A DNA stretch of 64,000 bases from Pseudomonas mangiferae (lineage in GTDB: Bacteria > Pseudomonadota > Gammaproteobacteria > Pseudomonadales > Pseudomonadaceae). This document shows positions 1 through 8,598 of the stretch, in pieces. The position numbers and the translations under genes are program-made. The notes under the pieces are model-generated. The model was not told the DNA's origin. It saw nothing but the letters and a program-made list of their open reading frames with translations, and searched no databases. Numbering within the stretch: position 1 is the first letter of the stretch; each line of letters begins with the position of its first letter. The stretch spans positions 36,095 through 100,094 of the forward strand of contig NZ_VJOY01000013.1 in assembly GCF_007109405.1 (NCBI RefSeq), in the 5' to 3' direction.

Positions 1-576
1 CGCAACCGCAACCCGCACCTGGCGCGCGCCGACATCGAGGCGGTGCTGCGCGACCACCTGGCGGTGGACACGGTGATCTGGCTGCCGGACGGTCTCTACA
101 ACGACGAGACCGACGGCCACGTCGACAACTTCTGCTGCTTCGTACGACCCGGGGAAGTGCTGCTGGCCTGGACCGACGACCCGCAGGACCCCAACCATGC
201 CCGCTGCCAGGCGGCGCTGAAGGTGCTGGAGCAGGCCCGGGATGCCCGCGGCCGCGCGCTCACCGTGCACAAGATGCCGATCCCCGGGCCGCTGCACGCC
301 AGCGAAGCCGAATGCGCCGGGGTCGATGCCGCGGTCGGCAGCCAGGCCCGGGAAGCCGCCGTGCGCCTGGCCGGCTCCTACGTCAACTTCCTCATCGTCA
401 ACGGTGGGGTGATCGCCCCGTCCTTCGACGATCCCCAGGACGAGGCGGCCCGCACCCTGCTGCAGCGGCTGTTCCCCGACCGCGAGGTGGTGATGGTGCC
501 GGGCCGGGAAATCCTCCTGGGCGGCGGCAACATCCACTGCATCACCCAGCAGCAGCCGGCGCCTCGCCGCCGCTGA
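1..576 (+). CDS. aguA: Agmatine deiminase, C-terminal part (start lies outside the window)
   Basis: Converts agmatine to N-carbamoylputrescine and ammonia, the first dedicated step from agmatine to putrescine. The reading frame is open from base 1, so about the first half of the protein is missing. Visible family hallmarks are [17 protein letters not shown], which contributes substrate-binding Asp and His residues, and the terminal [11 protein letters not shown], whose Cys (codon 538-540) is the thiol nucleophile of the guanidine-modifying (pentein) superfamily. The end of the protein is complete. A strong hairpin begins on the stop codon. Upstream partners such as aguB would lie outside the window. 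Identity is very secure; only the 5' extent is unknown. Confidence 0.95.
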   Translation, partial: RNRNPHLARADIEAVLRDHLAVDTVIWLPDGLYNDETDGHVDNFCCFVRPGEVLLAWTDDPQDPNHARCQAALKVLEQARDARGRALTVHKMPIPGPLHASEAECAGVDAAVGSQAREAAVRLAGSYVNFLIVNGGVIAPSFDDPQDEAARTLLQRLFPDREVVMVPGREILLGGGNIHCITQQQPAPRRR

Positions 577-620
577 CGCAGCGGCCCCCGCCCCGTGGCG
601 GGGGCCGTGACCGCTGCGTC
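575..620 (+). terminator. Long two-tier hairpin after aguA
   Basis: An inner 10-bp perfect stem (583-592 with 597-606, loop CCGT) sits inside an outer 10-bp perfect stem (575-584 overlapping with 611-620, four-base bulge). It overlaps the aguA stop codon. There is no U-tract, so it may act as a 3' stabilising or weak terminator hairpin rather than a classical intrinsic terminator. Confidence 0.6.
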
Positions 621-666
621 ACCGTCGCCAGGCGACGACCGGTCACCTCCCGGCCCCTCGCAAAAC

Positions 667-693
667 TTGTACAAATTTTTCGCCGCGTATAGA
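667..693 (+). promoter_or_regulatory. Possible promoter of the PAS-PAS chemoreceptor gene
   Basis: The AT-rich stretch between aguA and the receptor contains TTGTAC (667-672) and TATAGA (688-693) with a 15-bp spacer, shorter than ideal for sigma-70. The -35 lies in the 8-bp palindrome TTGTACAA. It is the only plausible promoter in the gap. Confidence 0.35.
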
Positions 694-787
694 TTTTAAT
701 CATCCGCCGTCGCCTGGATCGCACCGCCGCGCCCGGTGACCTTCGCCCGCCGATCACCTCCGTCCCCTCCCCGCCGTCGAGGTCGTC

Positions 788-2113
788 ATGTTCAACGCCC
801 GCCTGAAGCACGAACTGGCCGCCTGCCAGGCCCGCCTGGCCGACCTGCTGGCCGAACGCGACGCCCTGGGCCGCTCCACGGCGATCCTCGAATACGCCCC
901 CGACGGCACGCTGCTGGACGCCAACCCCCTGGCCCTGCAGCTGCTGGGCTACGCCCCGGGCGAGGTGCGCGGCCAGCACCATCGGCTGTTCTGCGACGCG
1001 GGCGACGCCGCCAGTGCCGACTACCGGCGCTTCTGGGACGCCCTGAAGGCCGGCGAATCCCGCCGCGGTACCTTCCGCCGCCAGGCCAAGGGCGGCCGCA
1101 CGCTATGGCTGGAGGCTTGCTACGAGCCCGTGCGCGATGCCCAGGGCCGCGTGACCAAGGTGCTGGAGCAGGCCCGCGACGTCACCGCCTCGGTCAGCGA
1201 AACCCAGGAACGGCAAGGCATCCTCAAGGCACTGAACCGCTCCATGGCGGTGATCGAATTCAACCTGGCCGGCGAGGTGCAGTGGGCCAACGAGAACTTC
1301 CTGCAGACCCTGGGCTACCGCAGCCTGGACGAGATCCGCGGCAAGCATCACCGGATGTTCTGCGAGCGCAGCGAGAGCGAATCGGCGGCCTATCAGCAGT
1401 TCTGGCAGCGCCTGACCCGCGGCGAGTTCATCTCCGACCGCTTCAAGCGCCTCAGCCGCGATGGCTGCACCGTCTGGCTGCGGGCCACCTACAACCCGGT
1501 GTTCGACGACCAGGGCCGGCTGTACAAGATCGTCAAGTTCGCCACCGACACCACCGAGCAGGTCAACCGCCACCTGGCCGAGGCCCAGGCGGCGCAGATC
1601 GCCTACACCACGTCGCTGCAGACCGACGCCATCGCCCATCGCGGCGCGGACGTGGTGCAGCAGGCGGTGACCGCCATGCGCAAGGTGGCGGACGAGGTGC
1701 AGCAGGCGTCCAGCGGCATCGAGGCCCTGAGCCAGCAGTCGCAGATGATCAGCAGCCTGGTGGGCACCATCAGCGGGATCGCCGAGCAGACCAATCTGCT
1801 GGCCCTCAACGCCGCCATCGAGGCGGCCCGCGCCGGCGAACAGGGCCGCGGCTTCGCCGTGGTGGCGGACGAAGTGCGCCAGCTGGCCGGGCGTACCAGC
1901 CAGGCCACGGTGGAAATCGTCGACGTGGTGCGCAAGAACCACGCCCTTGCGGAGACCGCGGTGACCCGCATGGCCGCCAGCCGCACCCAGGCGGAACAGG
2001 GCGTCGACCTGGCCAACCAGGCCGGCGCGGTGATCGTCGAGATCCAGGACGGCGCCCGCCACGTGGTGGACGCCATCAGCCAGTTCGCTTCGACCCTGGA
2101 ACAGGACGACTGA
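788..2113 (+). CDS. Soluble PAS-PAS methyl-accepting chemotaxis protein (BdlA/Aer-like)
   Basis: A 441-aa sensory transducer with no transmembrane segment or signal peptide, so it probably senses an intracellular cue. Two PAS domains occupy about residues 20-125 and 140-260. Both carry the related block [15 protein letters not shown] / [18 protein letters not shown] and end in a PAC-like segment. The remainder is a short MCP signalling domain with the conserved hairpin tip [19 protein letters not shown], which contacts CheA/CheW. The PAS-PAS-MCP order and length match the Pseudomonas BdlA group (biofilm dispersion) and energy-taxis receptors. Which of these applies cannot be told from sequence. 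The ATG at 788 is preceded by GAGGTCG. It is transcribed towards the ssu operon and converges with ssuF. Confidence 0.85.
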   Translation: MFNARLKHELAACQARLADLLAERDALGRSTAILEYAPDGTLLDANPLALQLLGYAPGEVRGQHHRLFCDAGDAASADYRRFWDALKAGESRRGTFRRQAKGGRTLWLEACYEPVRDAQGRVTKVLEQARDVTASVSETQERQGILKALNRSMAVIEFNLAGEVQWANENFLQTLGYRSLDEIRGKHHRMFCERSESESAAYQQFWQRLTRGEFISDRFKRLSRDGCTVWLRATYNPVFDDQGRLYKIVKFATDTTEQVNRHLAEAQAAQIAYTTSLQTDAIAHRGADVVQQAVTAMRKVADEVQQASSGIEALSQQSQMISSLVGTISGIAEQTNLLALNAAIEAARAGEQGRGFAVVADEVRQLAGRTSQATVEIVDVVRKNHALAETAVTRMAASRTQAEQGVDLANQAGAVIVEIQDGARHVVDAISQFASTLEQDD

Positions 2114-2149
2114 CCCGCCGACGACCGGCGCATCAGCGACCCGCGCAGC

Positions 2150-2170
2150 GGCGCCGGACGAGCCGGCGCC
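2150..2170. terminator. Bidirectional hairpin between chemoreceptor gene and ssuF
   Basis: A perfect 8-bp GC stem (2150-2157 with 2163-2170, 5-nt loop) lies in the 66-bp gap between convergent genes. No U-tract is present on either side, so termination is inferred from position only. Confidence 0.45.
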
Positions 2171-2179
2171 TCGTCGACC

Positions 2180-2395
2180 TCAGAGCTTGGCGATGGACAC
2201 CTCGGTGGACTTCACGAAAGCGATCACCTCCGAGCCCACCACCAGTTCCAGCTCCTTCACCGAGCGGGTAGTGATCACCGAGGTGACGATACCGGCGGCG
2301 GTCTGCACGTCGATTTCCGAGAGCACGTCGCCCTCGACGATTTCCTTGATGGTGCCCTTGAACTGGTTGCGGACGTTGATGGCTTTGATGGTCAT
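2180..2395 (-). CDS. ssuF: Molybdopterin-binding (TOBE/Mop) small protein of the sulfonate locus
   Basis: A 71-aa single TOBE/Mop domain (MTIKAINVRNQFKGTIKEI...). It is the type of molbindin encoded last in Pseudomonas ssu operons, where it is called SsuF. Mop domains bind oxyanions such as molybdate; the exact role in sulfonate use is unsettled. The ATG is preceded by a good AGGAG. It lies 72 bp after ssuB in the same direction and closes the operon. Confidence 0.85.
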   Translation of the reverse strand: MTIKAINVRNQFKGTIKEIVEGDVLSEIDVQTAAGIVTSVITTRSVKELELVVGSEVIAFVKSTEVSIAKL

Positions 2396-2467
2396 GACAC
2401 TCTCCTGGGGTAAGGGGCGGTCGCTCCTGCGAGCCGCCCGGGGCGAATCGTTTAGGGGTAGGCGCCG

Positions 2468-3277
2468 CTAGAGCGCCCAGCGCAGCTGCGTCGGCAGCGG
2501 CGAAACGGGGTCGGGCTGGGGCGGGCCGGACGGCAGTGCCAGGACCCGGTCGAGTACCTCGGCCTCCAGCGCCGCGAGGGCCGCGGAGCCATGCCGGCGC
2601 GGGCGCGGCAGGTCGATGGCGAGGTCGAGACCGATCTCGCCCTCCTCGATCAGGATCACCCGGTCGGCCACCGCCACCGCCTCGTGCACATCGTGGGTCA
2701 CCAGCAGCACGGTGAAGCGCTGCTGCTGCCAGAGGGTCTCGATCAACTGCTGCATCTCGATGCGGGTCAGCGCATCGAGGGCGCCCAGGGGCTCGTCCAG
2801 CAGCAGCAGGCGCGGCTCGTGGATCAGCGCGCGGGCCAGGGCGACCCGCTGCTTCTGCCCGCCGGACAGCGCTGCCGGCCACTCGTGGGCGCGGTCCGCC
2901 AGGCCAACGGCCCGCAGCGCGTCTTCGGCGCGGGGCCGCCAGTCGCCGCTCAGGCCGAGACCGACGTTGTCGATCACCCGCTTCCACGGCAGCAGTCGCG
3001 CATCCTGGAACATCAGCCGGGTGTCGCCGCGGGCGGCGGCCAGGTCGGCGTCGCCCGCCAGCAGGCGCCCGCCGCTGGGGGCATCGAGGCCCGCCAGCAG
3101 GCGCAGCAAGGTGCTCTTGCCGCAGCCGCTGCGGCCCACCACGGCGACGTACTGGCCGGCCGGCACCTGCAGGTCGATACCCCGCAGCACCGGTCGCTCG
3201 CCGAAGGATTTCGACAAGCCCCGGGCTTCCAGGGGCAGGCCGCGGCCGAGCCGCGACGGGTGTTCGAGGGCGGTCAT
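2468..3277 (-). CDS. ssuB: Sulfonate ABC transporter ATP-binding protein
   Basis: A 269-aa ABC ATPase that powers uptake of aliphatic sulfonates. Walker A is GRSGCGKST (residues 48-56), the signature is LSGGQKQR and Walker B is [12 protein letters not shown]. The long upstream extension of the frame is rejected, because the ATG at 3277 overlaps the ssuC stop codon (ATGA), indicating translational coupling. The very close SsuA and SsuC homologues beside it support sulfonate rather than nitrate or taurine transport, although a paralogous sulfonate-type transporter is possible. Confidence 0.88.
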   Translation of the reverse strand: MTALEHPSRLGRGLPLEARGLSKSFGERPVLRGIDLQVPAGQYVAVVGRSGCGKSTLLRLLAGLDAPSGGRLLAGDADLAAARGDTRLMFQDARLLPWKRVIDNVGLGLSGDWRPRAEDALRAVGLADRAHEWPAALSGGQKQRVALARALIHEPRLLLLDEPLGALDALTRIEMQQLIETLWQQQRFTVLLVTHDVHEAVAVADRVILIEEGEIGLDLAIDLPRPRRHGSAALAALEAEVLDRVLALPSGPPQPDPVSPLPTQLRWAL

Positions 3278-4083
3278 GCGCCACCTGCCTTGGCCCGGTA
3301 GGCCGGGTGCCAGCGCAGCCAGACGCGTTCCAGGCCGCGGGCGGCGAGGTCCGCCAGCTTGCCCAGCACCGCGTACAGCAGGATCGCCAGGACCACCACG
3401 TCGGTCTGCAGGAATTCCCGGGCATTCATCGCCAGGTAGCCGATACCGGCGCTGGCGGAAATGGTCTCGGCGACGATCAGCGTCAGCCACATGAAGCCCA
3501 GGCCGAAGCGCACCCCCACCAGGATCGACGGCAGCGCCCCCGGCAGGATCACCTGGCGGAACAGGGCGAAGCCGGACAGGCCGTAACTGCGGGCCATCTC
3601 CACCAGGGCCGGGTCGACGTTGCGGATGCCGTGGTAGGTGTTGAGGTACAGCGGGAACAGCGTGCCCAGGGCCACCAGGAAGATCTTCGCGCTCTCGTCG
3701 ATGCCGAACCAGAGGATCACCAGGGGGATCAGCGCCAGGTGCGGCACGTTGCGGATCATCTGCACCGAGCTATCCAGCAGGCTCTCGCCCCAGCGGGACA
3801 GGCCGGTGATGAAGCCCAGCAGCAGACCGAGGCCGCCGCCGATGACGAAGCCGACCGCGGCGCGCCAGCCGCTGATGGCCAGGTGCGACCAGATCTCGCC
3901 GCTGCGCACCAGGGCCACACCGGCCTCGAACACCGCGCTGGGCGCCGGCAGGATGCGGCTGGACAACCAGCCGCTCTGCACCGCCAGCTGCCAGGCCAGC
4001 AGCAGGGTCACCGGCAGCGCCAAGGGCGCCAGGTGATGGGCCCAGCGCGCCAGGGGCCGGTCGGGGGATACGGAAACGCTCAT
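3274..4083 (-). CDS. ssuC: Sulfonate ABC transporter permease
   Basis: A 269-aa inner-membrane permease of the SsuC/TauC/NrtB family with about six hydrophobic segments. The cytoplasmic coupling loop is near [18 protein letters not shown] and the ATPase-contact EAA-like motif near [11 protein letters not shown]. Its ATG lies only 10 bp after the ssuA stop, with GGAGGG as ribosome binding site. In P. putida-type ssu operons the monooxygenase gene ssuD occupies exactly this ssuA-ssuC junction; here nothing does. Confidence 0.9.
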   Translation of the reverse strand: MSVSVSPDRPLARWAHHLAPLALPVTLLLAWQLAVQSGWLSSRILPAPSAVFEAGVALVRSGEIWSHLAISGWRAAVGFVIGGGLGLLLGFITGLSRWGESLLDSSVQMIRNVPHLALIPLVILWFGIDESAKIFLVALGTLFPLYLNTYHGIRNVDPALVEMARSYGLSGFALFRQVILPGALPSILVGVRFGLGFMWLTLIVAETISASAGIGYLAMNAREFLQTDVVVLAILLYAVLGKLADLAARGLERVWLRWHPAYRAKAGGA

Positions 4084-4093
4084 CGCACCCTCC

Positions 4094-5068
4094 TCACGGC
4101 GTGGCCGCCGCCCGGGCGACGTCGGCCGGCGGCGTCCAGACCACGTCGCGGATGCTCAGGCGCTTGGGAATCAGCTTGAGCTCGGCGAAGGTGTCGGCGA
4201 TGCGTTGCTGGGCTTCCACCACCGGCGGCTCGACGAAGCGGGCGCCGAAGCCCTGGCGCTTCACCGAGACCAGGGTGATCGCCGGCGGCAGGCCCAGCAG
4301 CGGCGCCACCTGGGCGGTCACCGCGTCCGGGTCGGCCTTGGCTTCCTCGCCGGCGGTGCGGATTTCCTCCACCAGGGCACCCAGCACCTGCGGGTGCCGC
4401 TCGGCGTAGCCACGGGCGGCCAGGTAGAACTGGTTGTTGTCCACCAGCCCGCTGCCGTCGCGCAGGGTGCGTGCCTGCAACTGCGCCTCCGCGGCGGCCT
4501 GGAACGGGTCCCAGATCACCCAGGCGTCGACACCGCCGCGCTCGAAGGCGGCACGGGCGTCGGCCGGGGCCAGGTACACCGGCTGGATATCGCTGTAGTG
4601 CAGGCCGGCCTCCTCCAGGGCGCGCACCAGCAGGTAATGCACGTTGGAGCCCTTGTTCAGGGCGACCTTCTTGCCCTTGAGGTCCGCCACCCGCTGCAGC
4701 GGCGAATCCTTCTGCACCAGGATCGCCTCGCCGGCCGGGGCCGGCGGTTCATGGGCGACGTAGAGCAGGTCGGCGCCGGCGGCCTGGGCGAACACCGGCG
4801 GCGTCTCGCCGGTGACGCCGAAATCGATGGAGCCCACGTTCAGCCCTTCCAGCAGCTGGGGGCCGCCGGGGAATTCGGTCCACTTCACCTCGATGCCCTG
4901 GGGCGCGAGGCGTTTCTCCAGGGTGCCCTTGGCCTTGAGCAGGACCAGGGTGCCGTATTTCTGATAACCGATCCGCAGGGTCTCGGCCTGTGCCTGTCCG
5001 ACGGCGCCATACGCCCAGGTCGCGACGAACAGGGCGACCAGACTCCGGCGCAAAGTATTCCGGCGCAT
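4094..5068 (-). CDS. ssuA: Periplasmic sulfonate-binding protein
   Basis: A 324-aa solute-binding protein. A cleavable signal peptide ends at AQA-E (about residue 28) and is followed by the SsuA-like block TLRIGYQKYGTLVLLKAKG. Further family features are WTEFPGGPQLLEGLNVGSID and a C-terminal SIRDVVWTPP. It resembles the SsuA that I remember from P. putida very closely. It is expected to deliver sulfonates to SsuBC. AAAGGAG precedes the ATG. A 129-bp gap separates it from lsfA; in P. putida that gap holds ssuE, which is missing here. Confidence 0.9.
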   Translation of the reverse strand: MRRNTLRRSLVALFVATWAYGAVGQAQAETLRIGYQKYGTLVLLKAKGTLEKRLAPQGIEVKWTEFPGGPQLLEGLNVGSIDFGVTGETPPVFAQAAGADLLYVAHEPPAPAGEAILVQKDSPLQRVADLKGKKVALNKGSNVHYLLVRALEEAGLHYSDIQPVYLAPADARAAFERGGVDAWVIWDPFQAAAEAQLQARTLRDGSGLVDNNQFYLAARGYAERHPQVLGALVEEIRTAGEEAKADPDAVTAQVAPLLGLPPAITLVSVKRQGFGARFVEPPVVEAQQRIADTFAELKLIPKRLSIRDVVWTPPADVARAAATP

Positions 5069-5160
5069 GAAGGCGCTCCTTTGCTGAGGGGGGATTGGAA
5101 GCCACCTGCTCGCCCGTTGACGGGCCAGTGAGGCGGGGCCGGCGGACCGGCAGTCGAGCG

Positions 5161-5179
5161 GGCCGCGACACGCGCGGCC
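5161..5179. other. Hairpin between lsfA and ssuA
   Basis: A perfect 7-bp stem GGCCGCG/CGCGGCC (5161-5167 with 5173-5179, 5-nt loop) begins 19 bases downstream of the lsfA stop codon on the transcribed (minus) strand. No U-tract follows. It could partially separate lsfA from ssu expression or stabilise the lsfA message. Confidence 0.4.
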
Positions 5180-5197
5180 TCGATCGGGAAGCGGGGT

Positions 5198-5836
5198 TCA
5201 GCGGTTGGGTTGCGGGGTCAGCCGCAGGTAGGGCCGGACCGCCTTGTAGCCGCGGGGGAAGCGCTGGCGGATTTCCGCCTCGTCCTGCAGCGACGGCACG
5301 ATCACCACGTCGTCGCCGTCCTGCCAGTTGGCCGGAGTGGCCACCTTGTGGCTGTCGGTCAGCTGCAGGGAATCGATCACCCGCAGGATCTCGTTGAAGT
5401 TCCGGCCGGTGCTGGCCGGGTAGGTGATGATCAGCCGGACCTTCTTGTTCGGGTCGATGATGAACAGCGAGCGCACGGTCAGGGTGTCGTTGGCGTTGGG
5501 GTGGATCAGGTCGTAGAGGTCGGAGACCGCGCGGTCGGCGTCCGCGATGATGGGGAAATTCACCACCGTATGCTGGGTCTCGTTGATGTCGTCGATCCAC
5601 TTCAGGTGGGAATCCACCGGGTCCACCGACAGGGCGATGGCCTTGACGCCACGGGCGGCGAATTCATCCTTCAGCTTGGCGGTGAGACCCAGCTCGGTGG
5701 TGCACACCGGCGTGAAGTCGGCCGGGTGGGAGAACAGCACGCCCCAGCTGTTGCCCAGCCACTCGTGGAAGCGGATGCGGCCTTCGCTGGAATCCTGTTC
5801 GAAGTCGGGGGCGATGTCGCCGAGGCGGATGCTCAT
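5198..5836 (-). CDS. lsfA: 1-Cys peroxiredoxin (Prx6 family) induced with sulfur-starvation genes
   Basis: A 212-aa thiol peroxidase. The peroxidatic cysteine is Cys45 in the FTPVCTTEL motif, and the C-terminal Prx6 arm (ending PYLRLTP) is present. There is no resolving Cys in the usual 2-Cys position. LsfA reduces peroxides and in Pseudomonas is part of the sulfate-starvation response next to ssu genes. GGAGCACTTCC precedes the ATG. Its upstream region is very AT-rich compared with the rest of the window, fitting a regulated promoter. Confidence 0.93.
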   Translation of the reverse strand: MSIRLGDIAPDFEQDSSEGRIRFHEWLGNSWGVLFSHPADFTPVCTTELGLTAKLKDEFAARGVKAIALSVDPVDSHLKWIDDINETQHTVVNFPIIADADRAVSDLYDLIHPNANDTLTVRSLFIIDPNKKVRLIITYPASTGRNFNEILRVIDSLQLTDSHKVATPANWQDGDDVVIVPSLQDEAEIRQRFPRGYKAVRPYLRLTPQPNR

Positions 5837-5884
5837 GGAAGTGCTCCTGGAAGGTTCGAATGTGAGAGCACTATGCGGGGTCGC

Positions 5885-5935
5885 GATTCGAATTAAAAAG
5901 AATAAATAAAAATTTATTTATAACTTTTTGATCGT
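5885..5935 (-). promoter_or_regulatory. AT-rich upstream region of lsfA
   Basis: About 45 bases with almost no G or C stand out in a high-GC context, 50-100 bases upstream of the lsfA ATG. It is a likely promoter/UP-element or CysB-type binding region for the lsfA-ssu operon. The 13-mer at 5891-5903 recurs at 7998-8010. No clear -35/-10 pair could be fixed. Confidence 0.4.
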
Positions 5936-6024
5936 AAACCCGTTTTGCCTTACTACCTCGCTCACGCGTGCCCGACAAGAGGCAGCACGTCAGCCGAACG
6001 CAGCCGGCAGCGGTACGCCAGAAC

Positions 6025-6064
6025 GAAAAACGGGCGCCTCCCCGCCAGGGCGAGGGGCGCCCGT
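6025..6064 (-). terminator. Intrinsic terminator of the OprD-family porin gene
   Basis: On the minus strand a 9-bp perfect stem GGCGCC-type arm (6056-6064 pairing with 6030-6038) is followed at once by GTTTTTCGTT. It lies 42 bp beyond the porin stop codon. Confidence 0.8.
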
Positions 6065-6105
6065 CATCCCCGGGGCGGCAGGCCGCTCCGGGGGCCAGGC
6101 CGGTG

Positions 6106-7446
6106 TCAGAGCAGCGGCAGGGTGTAGCTGACGATCAGGCGGTTCTCGTCCTGGTCGCGCTGGCTGGCCAGCTCGCTGCGCAGCGAGGCGTTGCGCCAGG
6201 ACAGGCCGAGGCCCTTGAAGGAGCCTTCCGGTACCACATAGGTCACCGCGAAGTCACGCTCCCACTCGGAGGCATCGCCGCTGGCGCTGTCGATATCGTC
6301 GCCGTGCAGGTACACCAGGGCGGTGGTCAGGCCGGGCACGCCCACCGACGCGAAGTCGTAGGCGTACTGGGCCAGCCAGGTGCGCTCGCCGGCGCGCTGG
6401 AACTTGCCGATCTGCCGATCGGTGATCAGGTAGGCGGTGGAGCCGTCGCCCTGGTTGAGGAACGGGAAGTCGCTGTTGCCATCGACCCGCTGGTAGCCGC
6501 CGCTCAGGGCGTGGCCGCCCAGGGTGTAGGTGACCATGGCGCTCCAGGTGCGGTTGTCCACCTCGCCGCGGTCGGCGTCGCCGGTGTTCCAGTAGCCGGC
6601 GCTGCGGTAGCCCTCGGCGCGGCCGGCGGCGTTGCCGTTCTTGCCGTCGGAATCGCTGAGGAAATAGCGCAGGTCGGTCTTCAGGGCGCCCACCGGCAGG
6701 GCCAGGTTGTGGGTCAGGCCGAGGAAGTGCTGTTTGTAGAAGTCGTCCAGGCTGCCGTAGTAGTACTGCGCCAGCAGGTCCTTGCTGATCTTGTAATCGC
6801 CACCGGCGAAGTAGAACTCGTTGCTGCGACGGCCGCTGGCACCGCCGGCGCCGGAAATGGCCAGGGCCTCGTCGTCGGTGGAGTTACGCCCCTTGGCGTG
6901 CTCCAGCTTGCCGCCGGTGAGGGTCAGGTTGTCGATCTCGTTGGAGGTGATCTGCGCCCCCTCGAAGGTCTGGGGCAGCAGGCGGCCATCGTTGTAGGTC
7001 ACCACCGGCAGCTTCGGCTGCAGGGTGCCCAGGCGTGCCTCGGTCTTGGAGAACTTGACCTTGCCGGTCAGGCCCAGGCTGGCGAAGTCGTCCACCGCCT
7101 CGCCGTTGCTGTCGGTGGGGAACACCAGGCCGCCGCGGTTGGCGCTGGTGGGGTTGTAGTGGGTGCCCTTGCCGGAATCCAGGCGCAGGCCCAGCAGGCC
7201 GATGGCGTCGACGCCGAAGCCGACGGTGCCCTGGGTGAACCCGGAAGTGTAGTTGAAGATGAACCCCTGGCCCCACTCCTCCTGCTTGGAGGGGTCGGCC
7301 GCACCGCTGCGGTTGTCCTGGTTGATGTAGAAGTTGCGCAGGGTCACGCCCGCCTTGCTGTCCTCGATGAAGCCGGCGGCGAACGCCGACTGTGCGAGGA
7401 AGCCTGCTCCGGTGGCGACCGCCATGGCCAGAAGGGATCTTTTCAT
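6106..7446 (-). CDS. oprE: OprD-family outer-membrane porin (OprE-like)
   Basis: A 446-aa beta-barrel porin. The start is the ATG at 7446, giving MKRSLLAMAVATG and a signal peptide cleaved at AFA-A (about residue 23). The mature N-terminus FIEDSKAGVTLRNFYIN and the terminal aromatic-rich strand (ending LIVSYTLPLL) are typical of the OprD/OprE group. These porins pass small anions, amino acids or organic acids. Position beside lsfA-ssu matches the P. putida arrangement, so entry of organosulfur compounds is a reasonable but unproven role. OprD and OprE subfamilies are hard to separate by eye, so the symbol is tentative. Confidence 0.8.
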   Translation of the reverse strand: MKRSLLAMAVATGAGFLAQSAFAAGFIEDSKAGVTLRNFYINQDNRSGAADPSKQEEWGQGFIFNYTSGFTQGTVGFGVDAIGLLGLRLDSGKGTHYNPTSANRGGLVFPTDSNGEAVDDFASLGLTGKVKFSKTEARLGTLQPKLPVVTYNDGRLLPQTFEGAQITSNEIDNLTLTGGKLEHAKGRNSTDDEALAISGAGGASGRRSNEFYFAGGDYKISKDLLAQYYYGSLDDFYKQHFLGLTHNLALPVGALKTDLRYFLSDSDGKNGNAAGRAEGYRSAGYWNTGDADRGEVDNRTWSAMVTYTLGGHALSGGYQRVDGNSDFPFLNQGDGSTAYLITDRQIGKFQRAGERTWLAQYAYDFASVGVPGLTTALVYLHGDDIDSASGDASEWERDFAVTYVVPEGSFKGLGLSWRNASLRSELASQRDQDENRLIVSYTLPLL

Positions 7447-8062
7447 TGTGTGCATCTCGTTCAAGAGGTGGATAAGCGTTTCACCGCGTGGAAAACGGGC
7501 AGCCACGCGGGAACTGCGCGGTAAACCGCGCCTGGCCGGTTGCGCAGGAAGCGCAACGCCACGGACGAAGGCGACGGAAGTGGATCAGAGACGCCCGGGC
7601 GTCCCGTTCGGATACAGGACGGGACGAACGAACCGAATGCAGGGCAGGACGTGCAGAGAAGTCATCGGTGATACCCCAGGCGATCTTGTTATGGCGCCGG
7701 GACGACGAATGCGCCCCGGTCGAGCCGGCAAAGGCAGGGAGCGTGCCAAGCCCGATCTTCGCCCGGAAGGCCGCGCCGGCACCCGGGCGCGACGTCCCGG
7801 AATGCCGCGAAGGGTAGTGAACCTGGCGCCGATCCGCCATAAACCTTTCGTCCATGAGCGGATTTCCGCCGAGGGCCACGGATACGGCCCGGTCCTTGTT
7901 CCCTGGGTAGCCCACCACCGATGCTCCGATGAAAGTCGAATCCGTTCCGCAAGCGTAGCCTGCGGCGATGGGCGCGACTGTAGTGGGCGCTCCTAATAAT
8001 TAAAAAGAATTTTTTATCCCTTGCTCATTCCCCAGACATATAAGCGGCTCATTGAAAAAACC
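7447..8062. other. 616-bp intergenic region upstream of the porin gene
   Basis: No convincing gene was found: the overlapping ORFs are Arg/Pro/Gly-rich and mutually inconsistent, with no ribosome binding site or family resemblance. The base composition is more mixed than in coding DNA, with an AT-rich patch at 7994-8019. The region must hold the porin promoter and possibly a long 5' leader. Confidence 0.6.
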
Positions 8063-8479
8063 TCAGACAGGCCGGGCGTTGCGCACCGACAACTGGGTAT
8101 TGAGGGTCCAGAAATCGTAGAGCACCCCAACGCCCAGCAGGCCGAAGGTCATCAGGTACAGCAAGCCGGTGATCCACTTGCCTTGGTACATGCGGTGCAC
8201 CCCGAAGGCGCCGAGGAACGTGAGGAGTATCCACGCCACGTTGTAGTCCAGCGGGCCGGCGTGGAAGCGCAGGTCCGCCTCGCGATCCATAGACGGGATC
8301 AGCACCAGGTCGATGATCCAGCCGATGAACAGCAGGCCGAAGGTGCAGAACCAGATGGTGCCGGTGACCGGCCTGCCGTAATAGAAGCGGTGAGCACCGA
8401 GAAAACCGAAGATCCACAGCAGGTAGCCGATGACCTTGCTGTGGGTGTCCTGATTCGCCTGCACCGGGATCGGCTGCAT
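8063..8479 (-). CDS. Tandem TM2-domain membrane protein
   Basis: A 138-aa inner-membrane protein. Two consecutive TM2-type units are visible: GFLGAHRFYYGRPVTGTIW...GWIIDL (about residues 25-58) and GAFGVHRMYQGKWITGLLY...GVLYDF (about 90-125). Each unit is a GxxGxHRfYxG loop between two hydrophobic helices, pointing to internal duplication. TM2 proteins have no defined biochemical function. The ATG at 8479 is preceded by AGGAG; the longer frame is not used. It is divergent from the radical SAM gene across a 148-bp region containing a LexA box. Confidence 0.8.
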   Translation of the reverse strand: MQPIPVQANQDTHSKVIGYLLWIFGFLGAHRFYYGRPVTGTIWFCTFGLLFIGWIIDLVLIPSMDREADLRFHAGPLDYNVAWILLTFLGAFGVHRMYQGKWITGLLYLMTFGLLGVGVLYDFWTLNTQLSVRNARPV

Positions 8480-8568
8480 GAGGAAGGCTCCTGGGGGAAT
8501 GGAACCGTTTCGACCCGTCCCGGCCGTCAGGGTGCCGGAAGAAACCGCCGAACGGCCCCGGCTCCACC

Positions 8569-8598
8569 TTGCGGCCCCCGCCATCCCACCTCGATACT
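8569..8598 (+). promoter_or_regulatory. Candidate promoter of the radical SAM/UDG operon
   Basis: TTGCGG (8569-8574) and GATACT (8593-8598) are separated by 18 bp. The -10 overlaps the first bases of the LexA box, an arrangement that would give repression. Confidence 0.45.

Noticed and set aside
736..2271. Long alternative-frame ORF over the chemoreceptor gene
   Set aside because: Arg/Pro/Gly-rich shadow typical of high-GC DNA; the PAS/MCP frame carries all recognisable motifs.
5161..5179. Intrinsic terminator after lsfA
   Set aside because: A hairpin is present but there is no U-tract, so it is recorded only as a hairpin.
7481..7918. 145-aa minus-strand ORF in the porin upstream region
   Set aside because: No ribosome binding site, no family resemblance and competing ORFs on the other strand; treated as non-coding.
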